Source: Rhodococcus yunnanensis NBRC 103083
Lineage (GTDB): Bacteria > Actinomycetota > Actinomycetes > Mycobacteriales > Mycobacteriaceae
Direction of reading: 5' to 3'
DNA: 64,000 nucleotides
NCBI RefSeq assembly: GCF_001895005.1
Contig: NZ_BCXH01000005.1
Coordinates: 1 to 64,000, forward strand
The notes under the pieces were generated by a model that saw nothing but the letters and a program-made list of their open reading frames with translations, searched no databases and was not told where the DNA came from. A program made the translations under genes and the position numbers. This document shows positions 8,600 through 17,615 of the stretch, piece by piece. Every line of letters starts with the position of its first letter. Within the stretch, counting starts at the first letter, position 1.

Positions 8600-8878
8600 A
8601 TGGCCGGACCGTTGGACATTCGCTTCACCGCCACACTGGGGAAGGTGCAGGAGGGAGATACCTGGACGTGCGTGAAGATGCCGGATTCGGCGGCGATCTT
8701 CGGCACTCGTGGTCTCGTCAAGGTCACCGGGACCGTGGACGGACACCCGTTTCAGGGTGCGTTCATGGCTCTCGGTGACGGGACGCACAAACTCCCCGTC
8801 ACTGCAGCGATCCGGAAGGCGATCGGGAAGTCCGACGGCGACGAGGTGACGATTCATCTGACCGAACGGCGGAACTGA
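8600..8878 (+). CDS. DUF1905 domain protein
   Basis: A 92-residue protein that is almost entirely a DUF1905 domain: [21 protein letters not shown] at the N-terminus, then [28 protein letters not shown] and [20 protein letters not shown]. The family forms a small beta-barrel and is often fused to a YdeI-type helical domain; here it stands alone. ATG 8600 has AGGAG eight to ten bases upstream. It diverges from the SDR gene. Biochemical role unknown. Confidence 0.85.
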   Translation: MAGPLDIRFTATLGKVQEGDTWTCVKMPDSAAIFGTRGLVKVTGTVDGHPFQGAFMALGDGTHKLPVTAAIRKAIGKSDGDEVTIHLTERRN

Positions 8879-9090
8879 CTCCTCACGAATGTCATCCGGT
8901 CTGCGCGTGCGATCCCAGCGCCGCGGAGGGCAACGGGCGGAGTAGTGATCGCCGCAGGTTGTACGGGCAGTACGAGACCCCACTTGGGCGCTCTCGCGAA
9001 GGAGCACAGACCGCGAGGTAGAGCAGGACCGCGAGGGGCTGTTTCGAGGACTGATCCGTCAGGTCGACGAGGTATGACCGGACTGGTGTC

Positions 9091-9225
9091 GCCTGCCGGG
9101 AGCGAACGTGCCTGGCGGGCCTGTTGCTGGGGGCCTGGCGGGCATGTCGCTGCCTGCCGGGAGAGAACGTGCCTGGCGGGCCTGTTGCTGGGGGCCTGGC
9201 GGGTATGACGCTGCCTGACCGGATC
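9091..9225. repeat. 61-bp tandem repeat in a long intergenic gap
   Basis: Units starting GCCTGCCGGGAG at 9091 and 9152, with a third partial start at 9213, have a spacing of exactly 61 bp. Inside and after them the word GCCTGGCGGGCCT recurs (about 9110, 9171, 9250, 9297), so the whole tract to about 9310 is low-complexity. The gap 8879-9636 otherwise shows no convincing gene; open frames through it are composition artefacts of the repeats. Confidence 0.85.
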
Positions 9226-9389
9226 CGACGCTGCGAGGCTGGAAAAGATCTCGTCTGGCGGGCCTAATGCTGGGAGGCCAGGCAAAACTGGTGTTGCCTG
9301 GCGGGCCTGACGCAGTCTGACCGGACCGCCGCTGCCCAGCTCGGAGACCGTCGATTCTGCTGGGACGTAGTCGCTTTCGAACACCGTGC

Positions 9390-9424
9390 TCACCGGTCCC
9401 GCAGGGTTCACCGGTCCCGCAGGG
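9390..9424. repeat. Direct repeat of 17 bp, two copies
   Basis: The 17-mer TCACCGGTCCCGCAGGG is present at 9390-9406 and again at 9408-9424, separated by one base. On the minus strand one frame reads P-A-G-P-V twice, similar to the pentapeptide implied by the 15-bp array at the left edge of the window. Confidence 0.85.
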
Positions 9425-9636
9425 CGGAACGGCATTCGTGGTTGCATACCTCAGTCGCGTATCTCAGTCGCGGACCGATCGCCCTCCTGGAAGTCGTTGT
9501 GTGCGGTGATCGGCCGGGCAGCAGCGAACAGCTTGTCTCCAACGGAAACGAGTGTGTGACGGTTCGTGTCTCCGCTGCGAAACGCTGTGTCCCCGACGCC
9601 CGTTGTGTGTGGTCGGCCTCGATTGTTGCTCCCGTT

Positions 9637-11109
9637 TTATGCGGCGGGGCGTCGTTGTCGGTGGAAGCTGGGTATGGGTTTTCGTTCGGGGTCGATGGTG
9701 GCGGGTGGGATGATGTGTGGGTGGCCGTCGTCGCCGAATTTCACCTCCCATCCATGGTGGTGGACGAGTCGGTGGCAGTCGCCGCAGAGTAGGACGAGGT
9801 TGGTCAGGTCGGTGGGGCCGCCGTGTTCCCAGAAGACGATGTGGTGCACCTGGCACCACTGTGCGGGCATGCCACATCTGATGCAGCATTTGTCGCGGAC
9901 GGCGACGGCGGCGCGTTGTTCGGGTGTGGCGAGTCGGACTTCGCTACCCATGGACAGTGGGACGTCGTTGTTGTCGAGCACCAGTGGTCTGAGGTTGGCG
10001 TCGCATGTGAGTAGGCGTGCGAGGCTGTGGCTGATCGGCCCGGTCCATTCGAGGTCGAATGGCCAGTCCGGATCGTTCATCGATGGCGCAGGATCGCGTC
10101 GGCTCTCGGCTTCTGTTGTTGCAGAATCAGAATCAGAATCCGGATCGGAGCCGGCAGTTCTGGAAGATCTGTCTGCGAGGAGATCTCGTAGATTGACGGT
10201 GACATTGACTGTCGCGGGCGGGATGCCCTCTCCACGAGGGTGTCCTGTGCTGCTGCGCTGGTCGAGTAGTTGCGACAATGCATCGGCTTGCCGCTTGGAG
10301 GCGCTTCTGGGGTCGCGGGTGCCGTCGGGTGCGGGTCGAGGTCTGGACAACGGCGACAGTGATGCTCGTAGTTTGTCGGCGAGCACTTTGTCGACGTCGC
10401 CTCTGATGCTGGTGCGTCCGTTGGCTTGTAGGTAGAGGTCGAGGGTGTTCAGTGCCGAGTTTTCCGACACCAACTGTGGTGGTGGTGTCTTCAGAAGTTC
10501 ATCGTCCTCGTCACCCTTGTCGCCCGAATCGGCATCGGGTTCGGGTTCGGGTGAAGGGTGGCCCTTTCTCTCGGCTTCACGTTGGGCGCGTTCGCGTTCC
10601 TCCCGTGCGCGTACTGCTTGGTCGTAGCGGGCACGGGCATCGGCTGCGGCAGAATGGCCGAGTACCTGCGCTCGTTGTTTCACTTGACCTGCCGTGCCGT
10701 CGAGTGCGGTGGCGAGGAGGTCGGCAATGGCTGTGTCGAGGCTTTCCTGGGAAAGTGTGGGGTCCGACTTGCGTATGGCGTCGTAGCCTTCGTGGATTGC
10801 TTTGGCGTGGGCGTCGTGGATATCGCCGTTGGAGAGGGCGTGCAGGACGGTGGGCCACATGGCGAGCCAGTCTGCAGTGTCGAATTGGCGTTGAGCGTTA
10901 CCGTGGGCGATCCGGGTGCCGGAGGCGAGCCAGTGCGACGGGCTCGAATAGTGAAGCTTCAGATTGAGGCCGCGCCGGGAGAACTGCGCAAGAAGGCTGT
11001 ATTTGTATGCGGCCGACTTGTTCTCGGCGTCGACCAACCGCTCGATACCGGTGATGATCTCCTGATCGGAGAGCGTCGCCGCGTTGTGTGGTTCCCCCAG
11101 ATCGTGCAT
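9637..11109 (-). CDS. DUF222 / HNH endonuclease (13E12 repeat family type)
   Basis: A 490-residue protein with an N-terminal DUF222 helical region (about residues 1-230) and a C-terminal HNH nuclease motif: CCIRCGMPAQWCQVHHIVFWEHGG, then TDLTNLVLLCGDCHRLVHHHGW (about 405-455). Paired CxxC motifs and the H-H, N and H residues are all present. In between is a low-complexity Asp/Ser/Glu/Pro-rich linker. The family is highly repeated in Mycobacterium and Rhodococcus genomes, and its function is unproven. Start ATG 11109 fits the family length but has no clear Shine-Dalgarno. It lies between the two duplicate SDR genes. Confidence 0.88.
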   Translation of the reverse strand: MHDLGEPHNAATLSDQEIITGIERLVDAENKSAAYKYSLLAQFSRRGLNLKLHYSSPSHWLASGTRIAHGNAQRQFDTADWLAMWPTVLHALSNGDIHDAHAKAIHEGYDAIRKSDPTLSQESLDTAIADLLATALDGTAGQVKQRAQVLGHSAAADARARYDQAVRAREERERAQREAERKGHPSPEPEPDADSGDKGDEDDELLKTPPPQLVSENSALNTLDLYLQANGRTSIRGDVDKVLADKLRASLSPLSRPRPAPDGTRDPRSASKRQADALSQLLDQRSSTGHPRGEGIPPATVNVTVNLRDLLADRSSRTAGSDPDSDSDSATTEAESRRDPAPSMNDPDWPFDLEWTGPISHSLARLLTCDANLRPLVLDNNDVPLSMGSEVRLATPEQRAAVAVRDKCCIRCGMPAQWCQVHHIVFWEHGGPTDLTNLVLLCGDCHRLVHHHGWEVKFGDDGHPHIIPPATIDPERKPIPSFHRQRRPAA

Positions 11110-11395
11110 GGCGGGGAAGGTACACCGGCCCTCCGACAAGTTTTGGATTGTCGAGGCGCCTGCTTCACACGGCGAGCGCGGTGCTGCAGATGCCGCCACC
11201 GCGCGCCGCGCACCGTGCACCGTGCACCGAGGACAGGCTCGGGTCCGTCCTGGGCACCGGAAGCGCGCTCTGTGCGCCGACGAGGCGGTCGATGTTGCTG
11301 GTACCCAGCTGTCACGACCGAATCGAGTTCCCGGTCTCGTCCTCCGCGTCCGATCGACTGGACACACAGAGCTTCGAAGTGGCAGATTTCCCCCT

Positions 11396-12184
11396 ATGAG
11401 TCCCATTCATCGGGCCGAGGGCGAGATCTCCGCAATCGGACGTTCCACCGAGATTCTCAAAGCGTTTCTGGGCAGTTCGGGAACGTTGAGTCCGGCGGCG
11501 CTGGTACGCCGAACCGGGATGGCGAAGACCACGGTGTACCGAATGGTCGAGGACCTCGCCCGTGTGGGCTTGCTCGAACGGCACGGAACCGACTATCGGC
11601 TGGGTCTGCTGTTGTTCGAGATCGGGGAATCGGTGCCCCGCCAGCGCAGCCTTCGCGAGGCCGCCCGGAGGCACCTCTCCGCGCTGCGTGAGGCAACCGG
11701 GCACAATGTCGGTCTTGCCGTGCTGGATGGATCGGATGTGGTGTACCTGGAGGTCTTTCGAGGCGAAGACGGACCACGCCTCCCTCACCATATGGGTGGG
11801 CGCTGGCCTGCATACGCAAGCTGTTCCGGCAAAGCGATCTTGGCGTTCACTCCACCGGCACAGGTCGCGCAGCTCGAGTTCGCCATGAAGGCGCACACCG
11901 AGAACACCATCACCGATCCCGAACTCCTGATTCGGGAGCTGGAACGCGTCCGCAAGAGTGGTGTCGCATTCGATCGACAGGAGGCGTTCCTCCGAATCGC
12001 CGGTGCCGCAGCGCCCATCTTCGGTCCCGACGAGGAAGTCCTCGGTGCCATATCGATCTCCGGCATGGCCGGACGAATCAACCTCACTCGGATCGACGCT
12101 GCGGTACGGACTACCGCCATCTCGATCTCACGTGATCTGTCCAGCGCACACTCGGTGGTGCGACCGGTGCTGCAGCGACACTGA
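11396..12184 (+). CDS. IclR-family transcriptional regulator
   Basis: A 262-residue regulator with a winged helix (about residues 10-75, LSPAALVRRTGMAKTTVYRMVEDL) and the IclR effector-binding domain (GRWPAYASCSGKAILAF, then AGAAAPIFGPDEEVLGAISISGMAGRI). It converges on the last gene of the catabolic operon, only 5 bp from its stop. IclR proteins commonly control adjacent aromatic- or sugar-acid catabolic operons, so it is the best candidate to bind the paired 15-bp palindromes at 20343 and 21848. ATG 11396 is the start that aligns with the family. Confidence 0.9.
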   Translation: MSPIHRAEGEISAIGRSTEILKAFLGSSGTLSPAALVRRTGMAKTTVYRMVEDLARVGLLERHGTDYRLGLLLFEIGESVPRQRSLREAARRHLSALREATGHNVGLAVLDGSDVVYLEVFRGEDGPRLPHHMGGRWPAYASCSGKAILAFTPPAQVAQLEFAMKAHTENTITDPELLIRELERVRKSGVAFDRQEAFLRIAGAAAPIFGPDEEVLGAISISGMAGRINLTRIDAAVRTTAISISRDLSSAHSVVRPVLQRH

Positions 12185-12189
12185 TCTCG

Positions 12190-12945
12190 TCATCCGCGTC
12201 CCATGTAGGGCATGCGATTGGCCATGATGGTCAGCGTCGGAATGTTGACGTCCAACGGGAGACCGATCAGGTGGACGACGGCGTCGGCGACATGCCGTGG
12301 ATCGAACGTCGGCTCAGGTCTTCTCGTACCGTCGGGCTGTACCGCAGAGCGACCCGTCTCCGCTGTCATATCCGTAGCTGCATTGCCGATATCGATTTGA
12401 CAGCAACAGATGTCGAAGTCTCGGCCGTCGAGAGAGATCGATTTGGTCAATCCGGAGACACCGTGCTTGGTTGCTGTGTACGCGGCGCTCTGTGGCCTCG
12501 GTGTGTGCGCAGACAACGAGCCGTTGTTGATGATTCTTCCGCCGCGTGGCTCCTGCGCCTTCATCATGCGGACGGCCTCGCGTGAGCACAGGAAGACGCC
12601 GGTCAGATTGGCGGCGACCGTCTCGTTCCACGCCTCGGGTTCGATGGAATCGACACTCCCCGATGGGCCGAACGTTCCTGCATTGTTGACGAGAACGTCG
12701 AGCCTGCCGAATCGTTCTGCCACCGAGGCGAACAGCGCGCGCACCGAGTCGGGCGAGGACACGTCAGCGGGCGAGACGACGGCGTTGTCGTACCCGTCGG
12801 CGGTGGCCTCGAGCTTGTTGCGGTCGCGTCCGACCACGACGACTCGGTGCCCGGCGACCAGGAGCGCGGTGGACATCGCACGTCCGAGCCCGGAGCCGGC
12901 ACCCGTCACCACAACGACCTGCGCCGCTCTGTCAGTGATTGTCAC
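12190..12945 (-). CDS. Short-chain dehydrogenase/reductase (paralogue 2, last gene of catabolic operon)
   Basis: A 251-residue classical SDR with TGAGSGLG, NNAG, Ser in NNGSLS and YTATK. It has the same length as the SDR at 7719-8474 and aligns to it without gaps. The GTG at 12945, with GGAGG upstream, overlaps the end of the dehydratase gene by 14 bp, so the two are coupled. In the operon it would oxidise a hydroxyl of the dehydrated sugar acid or reduce a product; the direction cannot be told from sequence. Confidence 0.9.
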   Translation of the reverse strand: MTITDRAAQVVVVTGAGSGLGRAMSTALLVAGHRVVVVGRDRNKLEATADGYDNAVVSPADVSSPDSVRALFASVAERFGRLDVLVNNAGTFGPSGSVDSIEPEAWNETVAANLTGVFLCSREAVRMMKAQEPRGGRIINNGSLSAHTPRPQSAAYTATKHGVSGLTKSISLDGRDFDICCCQIDIGNAATDMTAETGRSAVQPDGTRRPEPTFDPRHVADAVVHLIGLPLDVNIPTLTIMANRMPYMGRG

Positions 12946-14647
12946 CGTGAACCTCCGTTCCTCGTTTTCCCACCAGGAAGTCGAAATCGACTCCCTGGTC
13001 GGCCTGCATGACGTGATCGACGAACAACCGTTGATATCCACTGGTATTCGACCTCGTCGGGAGATCGAGCCTCGACAGTCGCCGCTGAAGTACGTCGTCG
13101 TCGATCAGAATCCGCAGCACGCCGCGGGGCACGTCCAGCTCGATCAGATCGCCGTCTTCCACCGCAGCGAGCGGGCCACCCACGGCGGACTCCGGCGCAA
13201 CATGCAGCACGACGGCCCCGAATGCTGTTCCGCTCATCCGCGCGTCGGAGATCCTGACCATGTCGCGGACCCCTTGCTCCAGAAGGCGTCGGGGGAGGGG
13301 AAGGTTGCCCACCTCGGGCATGCCAGGAAACCCCTTGGGCCCGACGTCGGTGAGAACGATGACGTCGTCGGCCTCGATGTCGAGATCCGGGGAGTCGATC
13401 CGAGCCGTGAAATCGTCGATTCCGTGGAAGACAACCGCTCTTCCCGTGTGCTGGAGCAGTTCGGGTGCCGCCGCGGACGGTTTGATCACTGCGCCGTTCG
13501 GCGCGAGATTGCCTTTCAGTACCGCGATTCCGGCGTTGCTTCGGAGCGGCGATTCCTTGCTGCGGATGACGTCCTGATTCCACACCACTTCGCCCGAATT
13601 GTTCTCGCCCAGACTCTTTCCCGTGACGGTCCTGGCATCCTGATGAAGTGTGTCACCGAGTTCGGCAATTACTGCAGGAAGTCCTCCGGCGTAGAAGAAG
13701 TCCTCCATCAAGAAAGTCCCTGAGGGCATGAGGTTCACCAGCAACGGGACGTCCCGGCTCTGTTCGCCGAAGTCGGCGAGCTCGAGTGGTATTTCCAACC
13801 GTCCCGCGATGGCGAGCAGGTGTACGACAGCGTTGGTGGATCCACCGATCGCGGTGTTGACCCGGATTGCGTTCTCCAGCGATCTGCGATCCACCACCGA
13901 GGACATCGTGAGATTCTCGGCTACCATCTCGACGATCCGAACCCCGCTGTCTCGCGCGAGTACTCGTCGTCGCGAATCGACTGCGGGGATGGCGGCATTG
14001 CAGGGGAGCGTCAGGCCGAGTGCTTCGACGATCGACGCCATCGTCGATGCAGTCCCCATCGTGTTGCAGTGTCCGGGCGAGCGTGACGTCGCGGATTCGG
14101 CGGACCGGAACTCGCATTCGCTCATGCAGCCGGCTCTGACCGCCTCACTCATCTCGAACGCCGATGTCCCGGAACCGATTGTCCGCCCTTGGTGCCTACC
14201 ATTGAGCATGGGACCGCCGGATACGACGATCGTCGGAAGATCGCAGCTGGCCGCGCCCATGACCAGAGCGGGAGTCGTCTTGTCGCACCCGCAGAGAAGT
14301 ACGACCCCGTCGATCGGATTCGCTCGAATGGATTCCTCCACATCCATGCTGACGAGGTTGCGATACAGCATGGTCGTCGGGCGAATGATCGTTTCTCCCA
14401 GTGACATGACCGGAAACACGACCGGGAAACCCCCGGCTTCGACGACGCCCAGGCGAACCTGCTCGGCCAGGTCGTTGAAATGCGCGTTACATGGGGTGAG
14501 TTCGGAATGCGTGTTGCAGATGCCGATGACGGGTCTGCCGTCGAACATGCGGTCCGGAATCCCCTGGTTCTTCATCCACGATCGGTGGATGAACGCATTG
14601 AGATCGTTGCCACCGAACCAATCCTGCGACCGGAGCCTAGTGCTCAT
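12932..14647 (-). CDS. IlvD/EDD-family dehydratase, probably for a sugar acid
   Basis: A 571-residue dehydratase of the dihydroxy-acid/6-phosphogluconate/pentonate family. Iron-sulfur cluster and active-site motifs are visible: ICNTHSELTPCNAHF (about residues 50-65), VLLCGCDKTTPALVMGA (about 120-136) and GHCNTMGTASTM (about 190-201). Length matches the L-arabonate/D-xylonate dehydratase branch. These enzymes remove water from an alpha,beta-dihydroxy acid to give a 2-oxo-3-deoxy acid. ATG 14647, with GGAGA upstream, overlaps the preceding BKACE gene by 11 bp. The presence of BKACE and DhaKL rather than amino-acid genes argues against a true IlvD. Confidence 0.9.
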   Translation of the reverse strand: MSTRLRSQDWFGGNDLNAFIHRSWMKNQGIPDRMFDGRPVIGICNTHSELTPCNAHFNDLAEQVRLGVVEAGGFPVVFPVMSLGETIIRPTTMLYRNLVSMDVEESIRANPIDGVVLLCGCDKTTPALVMGAASCDLPTIVVSGGPMLNGRHQGRTIGSGTSAFEMSEAVRAGCMSECEFRSAESATSRSPGHCNTMGTASTMASIVEALGLTLPCNAAIPAVDSRRRVLARDSGVRIVEMVAENLTMSSVVDRRSLENAIRVNTAIGGSTNAVVHLLAIAGRLEIPLELADFGEQSRDVPLLVNLMPSGTFLMEDFFYAGGLPAVIAELGDTLHQDARTVTGKSLGENNSGEVVWNQDVIRSKESPLRSNAGIAVLKGNLAPNGAVIKPSAAAPELLQHTGRAVVFHGIDDFTARIDSPDLDIEADDVIVLTDVGPKGFPGMPEVGNLPLPRRLLEQGVRDMVRISDARMSGTAFGAVVLHVAPESAVGGPLAAVEDGDLIELDVPRGVLRILIDDDVLQRRLSRLDLPTRSNTSGYQRLFVDHVMQADQGVDFDFLVGKRGTEVHGDNH

Positions 14648-15533
14648 GGGAGTTCTCCAATCCGAGAATCGCTCGTGCTTCGTCGGGAGTCGCAGGCTGC
14701 ATGCCGAGTCGTTCGATGATGTGGACGATGTTCTCGACCAATCGAACGTTCTCGGCGGGCTCGCCCGTCTCGAGGAACGCATAGTCCTCGATCCCGACCC
14801 GGACGTGTCCCCCGAGCAGCAGCGCGTGGGTGAGTCCACGTAACTGGTCGCTACCGCTGATGCTCACCGAGAACACCGAGTTGTCGGGGAGATGGGTAAC
14901 CATGTCCTGCAGGATCGTCGGCGAATACGGCAGTGCGTTCTGGAACGTCTTGTCCAGGCCGAGAACAAGGTTCACGAGATGCGGCCCGGGCTCACCCGTG
15001 GTCAGTTCACGGATCTCCTGAACCAGGTGTGTGGAGCTGAACGCCTCCCACTCGGGCTTGATACCGAGATCTCGCATGGCCGAGTGCAATTCCGCGGACC
15101 TGCTCGGTGAAGTATCCATCAACACCTCGCCGAGAGGAGATCGCACGTACGCGGTGATTGCGTCGAGAGTGCACGTGTCCGCGCCACCGTACAAACCCTG
15201 CAGACGCGCATCCCAGTCCACTACTCGGCTGCCGTCGTCGCGGACGCGGACCATGTCCCCGTTCACACCACCGCCGGTCGAGTTGTTGACGATGATGTCG
15301 CAGCGTTCGCGCACAAGCGTATTCATCGTGCGATAGATGGCCGAGTCGCATGTGGCTTGATCGTCCGATCGACGTGCGTGGAGCGCCGCGACACTCGCAC
15401 CCGCGCCGTGACATCGCTCGACGTCCGCTGCGATCTCTTCCGGCTGGGTCGGGATATGGGGAGTGTCCGTCTTCGTCAGAAATCCGCCCGTGGGTGCGAC
15501 CGTGACGATGACCTTGCCGTCGTGGCTGCTCAC
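14637..15533 (-). CDS. BKACE-family (DUF849) beta-keto acid cleavage enzyme 1
   Basis: A 298-residue TIM-barrel protein of the BKACE family. The family condenses a beta-keto acid with acetyl-CoA and splits the product into acetoacetate and a new acyl-CoA, using a metal bound by two His and an acidic residue. Visible signatures are VTVAPTGG at the N-terminus, ALHARRSDDQATCD near residue 50 (first metal His), IIVNNSTGGGVNGD near 80, and GGHVRVGIEDYAFLETGE near 240. It overlaps both neighbours, which points to tight co-expression. Substrate side-chain specificity differs within the family and is not predictable here. Confidence 0.88.
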   Translation of the reverse strand: MSSHDGKVIVTVAPTGGFLTKTDTPHIPTQPEEIAADVERCHGAGASVAALHARRSDDQATCDSAIYRTMNTLVRERCDIIVNNSTGGGVNGDMVRVRDDGSRVVDWDARLQGLYGGADTCTLDAITAYVRSPLGEVLMDTSPSRSAELHSAMRDLGIKPEWEAFSSTHLVQEIRELTTGEPGPHLVNLVLGLDKTFQNALPYSPTILQDMVTHLPDNSVFSVSISGSDQLRGLTHALLLGGHVRVGIEDYAFLETGEPAENVRLVENIVHIIERLGMQPATPDEARAILGLENSHEH

Positions 15534-16159
15534 CGGGGCTCACCCACGCCGAGGGCTGCGGCGAAGAAGACCGCAATCGCCACCGCGCCAGGGTCTTCCA
15601 CACCGCGGGCATGTTCTCCCACATACGTCGCCCGTCCGCGACTGGCCAGCAGTGCGCGGGTCGAATCGACGCCCCGCTGCGCGGCATCGGCCGCTTCCTT
15701 CAACGCAACCGGCAGGGGTGCGCCGCCGGCGGCAGCGTGTGCCAGAGCGTCCGAGGCAGGGACCATGGCGTCGACCATCGTCTTGTGGCCCACCTGAGCT
15801 CCGCCGAGACGCTGAACCGCGCCGGTGGCATCGGTCAACGCCGACGCAAGGTCCTGGACGGTGACGGTGTCCCCGGTGACGTGCGCGATCCGGCCGAACC
15901 ACAGGCCCAGCAACGGTCCGCTGGTTCCTCCTATGTCGAGGAATGCGTCGGAGAGGCGAGCGAACACGTCGCCGGGTGTGGTCGGCGGGGTGGCCGCCAG
16001 TCGATCTACCGCACCCCGGAGTCCGGAACGGAGGTTCATGCCGAAGTCGCCGTCTCCGACGAGTCTGTCGAGCTCGGTGAGGGAATCGAATCGATCCTCT
16101 CCCTCGGCCGCGAACCGAGTGATCCACGCCTGGGTGTCCTCGACGTCGAGTGTTGTCAT
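15530..16159 (-). CDS. dhaL: DhaL subunit of a dihydroxyacetone-type kinase
   Basis: A 209-residue all-alpha ADP/ATP-binding subunit. The Mg-nucleotide loop reads VGDGDFGMNLRSG (about residues 34-46), where the family usually has His after the second Asp (GDGDHG); here it is Phe, while the Asp ligands are kept. GGTSGPLLGLWFG near 78-90 and GHKTMVDAMVPA near 122 are canonical. No phosphotransfer DhaM gene is adjacent, so an ATP-dependent kinase (DhaK plus DhaL) is more likely than a PTS-type one. The gene overlaps the BKACE gene by 4 bp. The substrate may be a ketose other than dihydroxyacetone, such as erythrulose. Confidence 0.9.
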   Translation of the reverse strand: MTTLDVEDTQAWITRFAAEGEDRFDSLTELDRLVGDGDFGMNLRSGLRGAVDRLAATPPTTPGDVFARLSDAFLDIGGTSGPLLGLWFGRIAHVTGDTVTVQDLASALTDATGAVQRLGGAQVGHKTMVDAMVPASDALAHAAAGGAPLPVALKEAADAAQRGVDSTRALLASRGRATYVGEHARGVEDPGAVAIAVFFAAALGVGEPR

Positions 16160-16188
16160 GGGAATGCTCTTTCGGTAGGGACCTGCGG

Positions 16189-17184
16189 TTACCACGTGAG
16201 CGCAGCCGTGCGCACCGGTGCATCCCACAGGTCGAGGAGTTCGTCTGTCGAACGAAGCAGAGTTATCGAGAGTCCGTGCATGTCCAGAGCGGTGACGAAC
16301 GACCCGGCGATCACGCGGTCGAGGCGTATCCCCTTCGAGGTGAGGTAGGACCTGAGCTCTGCTGTGGCAATGGCCAATTCGAGGCCGTGCGTCGCGCCGA
16401 GACCGTTGACGATTGCGATGACGCCGTCGCCCTCGGCGGCGTGGATGTCGGTGACGACAGGCTCGGCCAGCCGCGGGACGAGCTCGGCGGCCGTCACGGC
16501 GGCGCGAGTGTCGCGGCCACGTTCGCCGTGAATCCCGACTCCGAATTCCATCTCGCCCGCGTTCAGTTGGAACGACGGCTCACTTCGTCCCGGCGGCGTG
16601 CACGAACGGAAGGCGACGCTCAAGGTGGCCGACGTCGATACCACTCGCCGCCCGAGGTCGGCGATGTCTGCCAACGACCGACCTCGCTCTGCCGCTGCGC
16701 CGCAGATCTTTTCGACGGCGAGTACGGCGGCGGTCCCACGGCGTCCTGGCCCTCCGTCGTCCGTGGTCGTGGTCGAGAGGTCGTCGTCGACGATGACGAT
16801 GTCGACTTCTCGCTCAGGAGCGAGCAGCTCCGCAGCAATCGAGAAGTTCAGCTTGTCGCCGGTGTAGTTCTTCACGATGAGCAGAGCTCCGCGACCGGTC
16901 TCGACGGCTTCGACCGCAGCCCGTATCTGCAGTGCGGTAGGGCTGGCGAACACAGCCCCAGGGACCGCCGCGTCGAGCATTCCAGTACCGACGAATCCGG
17001 TGTGCAGAGGTTCGTGGCCTGCGCCTCCTCCCGAGATCAACGCCACTTTGTCTGCGCGTGCAACCGATCGGGTCACGAAACGCGGGTCTCGGTGATACGA
17101 AATGATGTCGGGATGAAGAATCGCGATGCCTTCCAACGCCTCCTGTACGACGTCCTCGGGCCTGTTGATGACGTGGCTGCTCAT
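16189..17184 (-). CDS. dhaK: DhaK subunit of a dihydroxyacetone-type kinase
   Basis: A 331-residue substrate-binding subunit. ISGGGAGHEPLHTGFVG (about residues 49-65), LIVKNYTGDKLNF (about 103-115) and FGVGIHGERG near 216, whose His would form the covalent hemiaminal with the substrate, are all present, so it should be active. The ATG at 17184 overlaps the upstream small-protein stop by 4 bp (ATGA). Paired with DhaL 29 bp downstream. It phosphorylates a small ketose produced by, or feeding into, the pathway. Confidence 0.93.
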   Translation of the reverse strand: MSSHVINRPEDVVQEALEGIAILHPDIISYHRDPRFVTRSVARADKVALISGGGAGHEPLHTGFVGTGMLDAAVPGAVFASPTALQIRAAVEAVETGRGALLIVKNYTGDKLNFSIAAELLAPEREVDIVIVDDDLSTTTTDDGGPGRRGTAAVLAVEKICGAAAERGRSLADIADLGRRVVSTSATLSVAFRSCTPPGRSEPSFQLNAGEMEFGVGIHGERGRDTRAAVTAAELVPRLAEPVVTDIHAAEGDGVIAIVNGLGATHGLELAIATAELRSYLTSKGIRLDRVIAGSFVTALDMHGLSITLLRSTDELLDLWDAPVRTAALTW

Positions 17185-17615
17185 GACCGACTCTCGGTTT
17201 CTCTCGTGCGGACCAGTGGAAAGCGTTCGGTGAAGCCGGCGACGCTGGATCGAACGTCGTCGCCGACTCGGATCCCCGCTTCCTGTGCGGGGCCGTTGAC
17301 ATAGGAGACGATCCCGTTGCGCCACATGTCGATTCCATTGCTGATCTCGGCGGAGTCGTGGTCGACCCCGATCCCGGGAAGTCCTGCCTCACCCATCCGA
17401 ACGATTCCGATGATGCCGGCCTCGTCTTTGCCCACCCCTGCGTCGTTCATCACGGCGAGCGCGCAACCGGTGGCGATGGCCAGTCGGCCCGATTCCTGGC
17501 CTCCATTCGATGCCGCGACGACGATCTGATCGCGGTCCGACAGTTCGATCTGAGACATGCTGTCCATCACCACGATGTCGCGACCGTGTTGTACCTCGAC
17601 GACCTGTCGGAACAT
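17181..17615 (-). CDS. Small conserved protein of unknown family, paralogue B of a tandem pair
   Basis: A 144-residue soluble protein with no recognised domain. It shares an ordered set of motifs with the next gene upstream: SNGGQESGRLA, NDAGVGKDEAG, a Gly-rich GEAGLPGIGVDHDSAEI, and NGIVSYVNGPAQEAGIRVGD. These spacings imply one alpha/beta fold with a glycine-rich binding loop and a conserved HDS motif. ATG 17615 is used because it overlaps the preceding stop by one base (TGATG) and aligns with the paralogue. The fixed place between DhaK and BKACE suggests an enzyme or subunit of the same pathway, perhaps a heterodimer with its paralogue. No function is claimed. Confidence 0.8.
   Translation of the reverse strand: MFRQVVEVQHGRDIVVMDSMSQIELSDRDQIVVAASNGGQESGRLAIATGCALAVMNDAGVGKDEAGIIGIVRMGEAGLPGIGVDHDSAEISNGIDMWRNGIVSYVNGPAQEAGIRVGDDVRSSVAGFTERFPLVRTRETESRS

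Noticed and set aside
8879..9447. Minus-strand 197-residue frame rich in PAGPV and Arg upstream of the HNH gene's end
   Set aside because: Generated by the repeats; no domain, no ribosome site, and composition follows the repeat unit.
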